The translations under genes and the position numbers were made by a program. A stretch of 64,000 nt of DNA, taken from contig NC_079488.1 in assembly GCF_020520425.1 (NCBI RefSeq), positions 22,012,247 through 22,076,246 on the forward strand, read 5' to 3'. The notes below the pieces were generated by a model. That model was not told the DNA's origin, made no database searches, and was given only the letters and a program-made list of their open reading frames with translations. The number at the start of each line of letters is the position of its first letter. Within the stretch, counting starts at the first letter, position 1. Origin of the DNA: Spinacia oleracea (Eukaryota; Streptophyta; Magnoliopsida; Caryophyllales; Amaranthaceae). Positions 58,390 through 64,000 of the stretch are shown one piece after another.

Positions 58390-59284
58390 ATTGTTCCGGT
58401 GTTGAAGTGGATGAAACAATGGGCTTCGTGGAAGGCCCTTTTGAATGTGTTGAAGATCTTACTAGCTTGAATGAGTTGAGTCCGAATTCACCTGCACAAT
58501 AGCAAAGTTACTAGCCTCGGGGGTGTTTCCGAGGAAAGCCCCTCCGATGCCTAAGTAAGAACAATGCTCGGATTCTAGAGAGAAGTTCCCTAGAAGAGTA
58601 GTCTTAAGGCGGTAAAATGGACGTACCTTAAGGTGTGAGCCTTGGCGGCTTATTTATAGTGTTTGTGTAATAAATGTGCCCATAGGTCATTTATTACTAT
58701 TGGGCCTTGGGCCTTGTTGGCGGCTGACAAGCCATTGGAGTTGATGGTGGGTTTGATGTTGTTGTGTTGAGCCATTGGGCTTTGGACTTAGTGGCCCAAT
58801 TGATATCCAATTGGGAGCCCAAACAACATGCCCCCCAGACCCGGTCCATTTATAAATAAGTGGGCGGGTTTTCAAATACCAGAAATCGAAGGATTTCCCT
58901 CTCTTTTTTCGAGAAGGGAAGTTTGAGTCCATGCGCTAGTGGGACAGGTGTCCAAAGGACGCTTCAGAAGTGTCGTCAATCGTACGGCTCAAGATAAAGC
59001 GGAAGTTAGGCAGTTTCTTGAGCCAGGGCCTATAAATACTCGACCCAAACCACCATTCAAAACTTTATTCACCAAGATCTTTCTCAAGCTTTCCCAGAAT
59101 TCCGGTGGCTTCTCTTGTGAGTTTTCTCCAGATCTTCGTGAATTCGTCAGGAATCAGCTTCGGATCTTTGTTCCGTTCGGTTTATCGGCAATTTCCGCTC
59201 CGAGGAAGGTAATTTGTTTCCTATTTTTTCATTTTGTTCTCCCGTTCTTTGTATCTCGACACTCTGTTCTTTGGAGTTTTTTCC
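58390..59284 (+). other. 5' region of the downstream transposon ORF
   Basis: This stretch has no open frame of its own. It includes a CTATAAATACTC box (about 59031) on the plus strand, placed about 250 bp before the ATG at 59285, so it may hold that ORF's promoter and leader. A minus-strand ACTATAAATAAGCC box lies near 58650. Whether this is an LTR or a TIR-proximal region is not clear. Confidence 0.4.
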
Positions 59285-62056
59285 ATGGCTGGGGGAAGGT
59301 GGAAAAAGAAATCCGATGCGGTGTCTTCTTCCAGTGGTTCTGAGGAGAAATTGAGGAAAGTTTCTCCCGAGGTTGATGAACGCTCAGGGAGTGGGGCTCG
59401 TGCTGGATCGAGCCATAGAACTGGTACTACTGGCCGCTTTATAGTTCGTCCTTTCTTCCCGAGGCGGTGGGAGGAAGCGGATCCCGAGGGTAAACTTGCG
59501 GCTCTGTTTAACGATCCGAGTGAGATTGCTGGTCCAGATGGCACGACCGTTGAGGGGGAATGGTTAGTTGAAGCTCGTCGGGAGCGTTATCATCGGCTTG
59601 CCGAGGATCTTTATGGCATTCAGTATGCCTTGGGTTACTGGTGTGAGCTTTCGCTTCAGCCGCATGCCCGGGTGACGAGGCCGCCCCCTGGCTTCGTTGC
59701 AGTGTATCTCCATCACTTTGATTATGGGCTTCGGTTTCCTTTGGATCCGTTTGTTTCCCGTGTGCTGGAGGAGTACAACGTTTCTTTGGCCCAGTTGACG
59801 CCGAAGTCTATGCGTCACATAATCTCCTACCGTTGGACGTGCGATTTCCTCGGTTATCCTCCGTCTATCGAGGTTTTCAAGGAGATGCACGAGCTGGGGA
59901 GGAATCAAAACGCGCAACATGGTTGGTGGACCATTACCAATAAACGGCTTCGGAAGGGTGAATCGCAGTACCTGACTGCGTTTCCGAGGATCTGAAGCAT
60001 CCTCATTACTATTATCCACCGAAATGGTTTGTGAAGGTGGATCCGGAGATGTCTAGGGTTGGTCCCGTTGATCTGAGGAATCCGGATCATGTTGCTTTGC
60101 TGGAGTGGTTCAGAGCGAAAACGACTAGGGAGCCTTTGCACTGGCTTCCTAATTTTCATTACATCACTCAGGAGGCTCTCCTCGCTGCTGCCGGTCTCAG
60201 TAGGATCTATGACAGGGGTGAGATTTCTCGTGCTGAGATCGTGCTTCGGCTGAGGTGTTCGCCTCTCTTTTGCCTTGTTTGTAACTGACTTTTTTCTTCT
60301 TTGTGCAGCGTTTGGTGAGGCCGCTATTGACCCTGAGGTGCTGGGGTACAAGTTGGAAGGTGGGGAGATTCTCGCTAGCTGCCCTCCTTACGATTTCAAG
60401 GCTTGCAATCCTCGGCAGTCGAGGCTAGAGAGTTATAAATTTTCGGCCCACGCCTTGGCTCATATTGACGACGTTCGAGCCGACCCCTTTTCTGCTGATC
60501 GTCCTGGAGAAGCGGTTCCGAGACAGACTGTTCTGCCTGAACTGGTAACTACTTCTGATCCGGTAACTTTCTCGCTGTTTGCTCGTATGTGTAGTACTCG
60601 CCTTTCCTGTTGCGGAGGCTTATCCCTTTTTCTTTTGTACAGGGTCCCGAAGTGACAGTTGTTGCCCCGATCATCTCGTCTGCTTCGTCTCCTCATTCTT
60701 TTGCTATTCCCGAAGTGAGCGCTCTTCTCTTCTCTTTTCTTCGTAAATTTCTACATGTTTTCTTACTTTTTCGTGCTCTCTAGGAGTCACGGAGGCTAAA
60801 GAAGCGGAAATCTTCGGAGGACGAAGCTTCTCGGAAGGGGAAGTCAGTTTCTAAGGAGAGGTCTCTGAAGAAGAAGAAGAAGAAATCTTCGTCTTCGACT
60901 AAGGTAACCCCTTCACCCGAGGTTCTCGAGTTTCTGAGCCGTCGACCTTTTTTGACTGAGGGGAGGATTCAGCAGGTTGTTGCCAAGGATCCGAGTCTTG
61001 CTGAGGCAGGAAACCTCTATCTTGCTCGGCAATAGAAGGAAATGGGTCCTCCCGAGCATATGCGTCGCTTCATCCCTCTTCCGGGTCAGAGGCTGAAAAG
61101 TGTCGCTGTGTTGGTGCCCAATGAATCAGTGGACCAACCTTTGGCCGAGGAGGCTGCTATTCCTTCGCCACTGAAGGCGCTGACTCCGATGGGGGTGATT
61201 GTTGAAGACATCACTCATGAGGTGGAGCGGACGGAGGTACACATCCCTATGGTCTCCGCCGAGGTCCCTGCTTTCGATGCAGCTGCTGCAGATGATTTGG
61301 GAGGGGATCCTCAAACCCCTCCCAAGGTAGTGGTGGACCTCACTGCTTCGGATACCGCCTAGGATCAGCCTTCGGCAGCGAAGGGTGCTGAACAGCCTTC
61401 GACTCTTTTGCTCTCCGAAGGTGGGGCTTCGGAAGGGCGTGAGACGAAACGGCATCGTGAGACCCTGGGTTCGACCTCAACTTCTGTATTGGAGAGGTTA
61501 GTCCATGGTGACCCTTGCTCCGATGTCCCTTTGAAGAGGATCCCTTTGGAGGTTCGGGAGACCGTGGCTCGTTATGCTCGTCCCGCTGTCCTGGGTGAGG
61601 ACCCATCTGCTCATGCGAGCTCCATGATTGGTCCCGAGGCTGCTCATGAGAACTTGCTGCGCGGGGTCCCGCAGTTCCGCGTCCCTGGAGAGGTGGCGAA
61701 CCATCCCACTAAGATGGCTCAGTACCATCTGAACGAGGTAACATATATATTTTCCTGCTTTGTTTTGTTCGCTGCTCTTTTGGCATCGACTAACTTCGTT
61801 TCCCTTTTCTAGGTTGCCTATTGGAGCTCCTTTGCTGCCGTGTGCCAATCTCATGATGAGAGGAGGCTCCAAAAGTTTGAGGCGCTCTATGCTCGGGACA
61901 TCCCCAACCTTGACCAGAAGTTCAGCTTCCTCGTGTCCGAGCTTGCGAAGGCGAGGCAAGAGGTTGCTGAGTTTACCAAGGAGGGAGGCGCTGCTCTGGT
62001 GGAGATTGGCAAGGAGGTTGGCATTCTCACTTTCCAAGTGGAAGAGGATGCCCTCA
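59285..62056 (+). pseudogene. Transposon ORF with putative gypsy-type transposon domain, truncated
   Basis: Starts MAGGRWKKKSDAVSSSSGS. A domain with PPPGFVAVYLHHFDYGLRFP and LAQLTPKSMRHIISY resembles the plant 'putative gypsy type transposon' (Transposase_28) domain, around residues 130-210. A frameshift near 59980 leads into HPHYYYPPKWFVKVDPEM. Intron-like or broken spacers occur at 60256-60309 and 61738-61812 (GTAACATA...TTTTCTAG). Lysine-rich coil (KKKKKKSSSS) and Glu-rich segments follow, with stops at 61034 and 61360. The C-terminal coiled coil (KFSFLVSELAKARQEVAEF) is cut by a copia LTR at 62057. These ORFs occur in large plant retroelement derivatives, and the exact class is not resolved. 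Confidence 0.7.
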
Positions 62057-63434
62057 TGTTAGGTTATGATTCATATGACAGTTCATAAATCATGCGGAAA
62101 AACCATAAAGCCAGGAAACATATTATTTACACATAATCATTTAGCATAGTTTAGATGCATACTCTTTGTTGCGTGCCTTCCCTAGCTGCGCCCGAACCGA
62201 AAAAGAACAAGTCTTTAGGACTCCAAGTGTCGTCCCTCCGTAGATAGTCCACAGCACGTCCGGATCCGCCTTAAGATTGACCAACTAGAATCGCCCTTAA
62301 GGTTCTAATATTTTCGGTTAGGTAGGCAAGAATATTGGCTGATTTTTCTGCTTAAAAATCTTAGTTTTGAATACTTAAAACTTGTGTATAAATAATGACC
62401 CCTAGGCCTTTATTTATAGAGTTATGGAAAAGGAATCGTAATCCTAGTAGGATACGAATTAATTGAAATTAGAATCCTACATGAATTCTATTTAATTAAT
62501 TTATCCAATTAGGAATAGGAATTTAATCATACACTAACTCTTGTAGATTTAGGAATCACGCATGAGCACAAACTCACACACACACGGCAGCCACAAGGGC
62601 TGCCCATGCGCGTGCGAGCAGCAGCCCACGCAGCGCGGCCCACGCATCCGTGGCCTTGGCGCGCGCTGGGCCTGCCTTGCGGTAGGCCTGGGCGCTGCCT
62701 TGGCTGGGCTTGTGGCGCGCGTGCTTGCTGGGCGATGGCCCGGCTTCGTGCTGGGCCTTCGTCTGGCAGGCCTCGTCCGATGCTAATTCGTACGATACGC
62801 TTCCGATTAAATTTCCAGTTCCGGAATTTATTTCCGATACGAACAATATTTAATATTTCCGATTCCGGAATTAATTTCCGTTTCGAACAAATATTTAATA
62901 TTTCCGTTTCCGGAATTATTTTCCGATTCCGGTAATATTTCCGATTCTGACAATATTTCCGTTTCCGGCAATATTTCCGATTCTGGTAATATTTCCATTT
63001 CCAATAATATTTTCCGATACGTACCATGTTTCCGTTTCCGGCAACATCTACGACTTGGATAATATTCATATTTCCGATACGATCCATATTTCCGTTTCCG
63101 GCAATATCATCGTTTCCGGAGTATTCATTTCTTGCCTGTGACGATCTTAGCTCCCACTGAAACCAAGATCCGTCGGTTCCGAATATTCATAGATGGAGTA
63201 TTTAATGCCATTAAATACTTGATCCGTTTACGTACTATTTGTGTGACCCTACGGGTTCAGTCAAGAGTAAGCTGTGGATTAATATCATTAATTCCACTTG
63301 AACTGAAGCGGCCTCTAGCTAGGCATTCAGCTCACTTGATCTCACTGAATTATTAACTTGTTAATTAATACTGAACCGCATTTATTAGACTTAACATAGA
63401 ATGCATACTTGGACCAAGGGCATTATTTCCTTCA
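62057..63434 (-). mobile_element. Ty1/copia LTR (3' LTR of an element leaving the window)
   Basis: A complete 1378-bp LTR in minus orientation (TGTTAGGTTATGATTC ... CATTATTTCCTTCA). The bases before it are CCTCA, its partner TSD lying beyond the window. The polypurine tract follows at 63435, so the element body lies to the right. Confidence 0.92.
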
Positions 63435-64000
63435 GTCTCCCACTTGTCCTTAGGGACAAGTGTGCATTTCCTAATTCCTTTGTCGCTCGATGCTTGCTCT
63501 TGAACATAAGGTAAGAGTTGTCATCCTTATTATGTCCAGAGGTGTTCCTCGGTTTCAGAGTTCAACTGATCAAATAAACAGATAATCATAGCCTATGATT
63601 CATCCGAGCACGGCCATGCATTTCACAGTTTCTAGCTCTCCGAGTGGCCTTGTACAACTTTTAAGCATCTCTTCCCGATTTATGGGAGGATAATCCCAAT
63701 CTTGCGATCTTGAGATTAGACTTCGTTTGATAGGTGATTACCTGAGCGTTGCCTTTATAGCCTCCTTTTACGGTGCGACGGTTGGTCAACGTCAAAGCAA
63801 CCAGTTCTCAAACAAGTAATCTCAAATCACTCAGGTATTGAGGATTTAGTGTCTAATAATTTAATGAAATTTACTTATGACAGACTTTCATCTCTTACAG
63901 TAAAGTTTCATAGGTCTTGTCCGATACTAGTCTTCCCAAAGTAAGTATCTATGCAAATGATTATGACATTGCCATGTCCACATAGTTCAAGAAACAGAAC
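63435..64000 (-). mobile_element. 3' untranslated region of the copia element (continues past the window)
   Basis: GTCTCCCACTTGTCCTTAGG onward matches 1177-1740 almost base for base and, in reverse, 41270-41837. It contains no coding sequence. The pol region would lie beyond 64000. Confidence 0.88.

Noticed and set aside
1..64000. tRNA, rRNA or snRNA genes
   Set aside because: No cloverleaf or recognisable conserved box was noticed by eye. A tRNAscan-SE and Infernal run would be needed to exclude them.

Overview
This window is plant nuclear DNA. It has intron-containing genes with GT-AG junctions, plant LTR retrotransposons of both superfamilies, a plant L1-type LINE, Helitrons and several MITEs. 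A dicot is likely. Short phrases such as 'tacggagta' and the LTR style suggest Caryophyllales (for example spinach or beet relatives), but that is a weak impression only. By bulk the window is mostly transposable elements, and only two intact host genes can be supported.

Layout. 1-6422: a minus-strand Ty1/copia derivative with near-identical LTRs around a decayed pol. 6423-8928: probable minus-strand Ty3/gypsy LTR. 8929-13300: non-coding DNA with a poly-G run, short tandem duplications, a Helitron (11694-12324) and a broken unknown gene on the minus strand. 13640-15352: a decayed TIR, a Stowaway-type MITE with TA duplication and a Mutator-type MITE with a perfect 9-bp duplication. 15639-19687 (+): a complete six-exon CRM-domain gene, CRS2-associated factor (most like CAF1), encoding 774 aa for chloroplast group II intron splicing. 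20290-22290 and 22435-50605: two copies of a segmental duplication. The second copy has been inflated by a nested retrotransposon stack (22512-46479) and a LINE (46923-49240). 49656-52876 (-): a complete four-exon CCDC12/cwf18 splicing-factor gene of 153 aa. Its last exon lies in the duplicated segment and has a decayed twin near 21.8 kb.

The retrotransposon stack resolves by target-site duplications (TSDs). A chromodomain gypsy element (Reina-like, TSD AAATT) was hit in pol by copia element A (TSD CCAAG), and in its 3' LTR by a solo copia LTR (TSD CTAAT). Element A's 5' LTR was hit by another solo LTR (TSD TTTTA). Its integrase region was hit by copia element B, which has lost its own 3' LTR. 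Unit A/B now reads LTR-gagA-(truncated pol)-LTR-gagB-pol-LTR. A and B share LTRs, leader and pol but carry very different gag cassettes. All these elements carry frameshifts or stops.

53100-64000: a GC-rich repeat, a long-TIR element carrying a broken gene fragment, a hAT-type MITE with a perfect 8-bp duplication, nested minus-strand Helitrons, and a plus-strand transposon ORF (putative gypsy-type transposon domain). That ORF is cut at 62056 by another copia LTR, whose element runs off the window.

I found no bacterial-type system, CRISPR array or clear RNA gene. The most interesting items are the gag-cassette difference, three consecutive stem-loops with covarying arms in the copia leader, the A/B chimera, and the duplicated terminal exon of cwf18.
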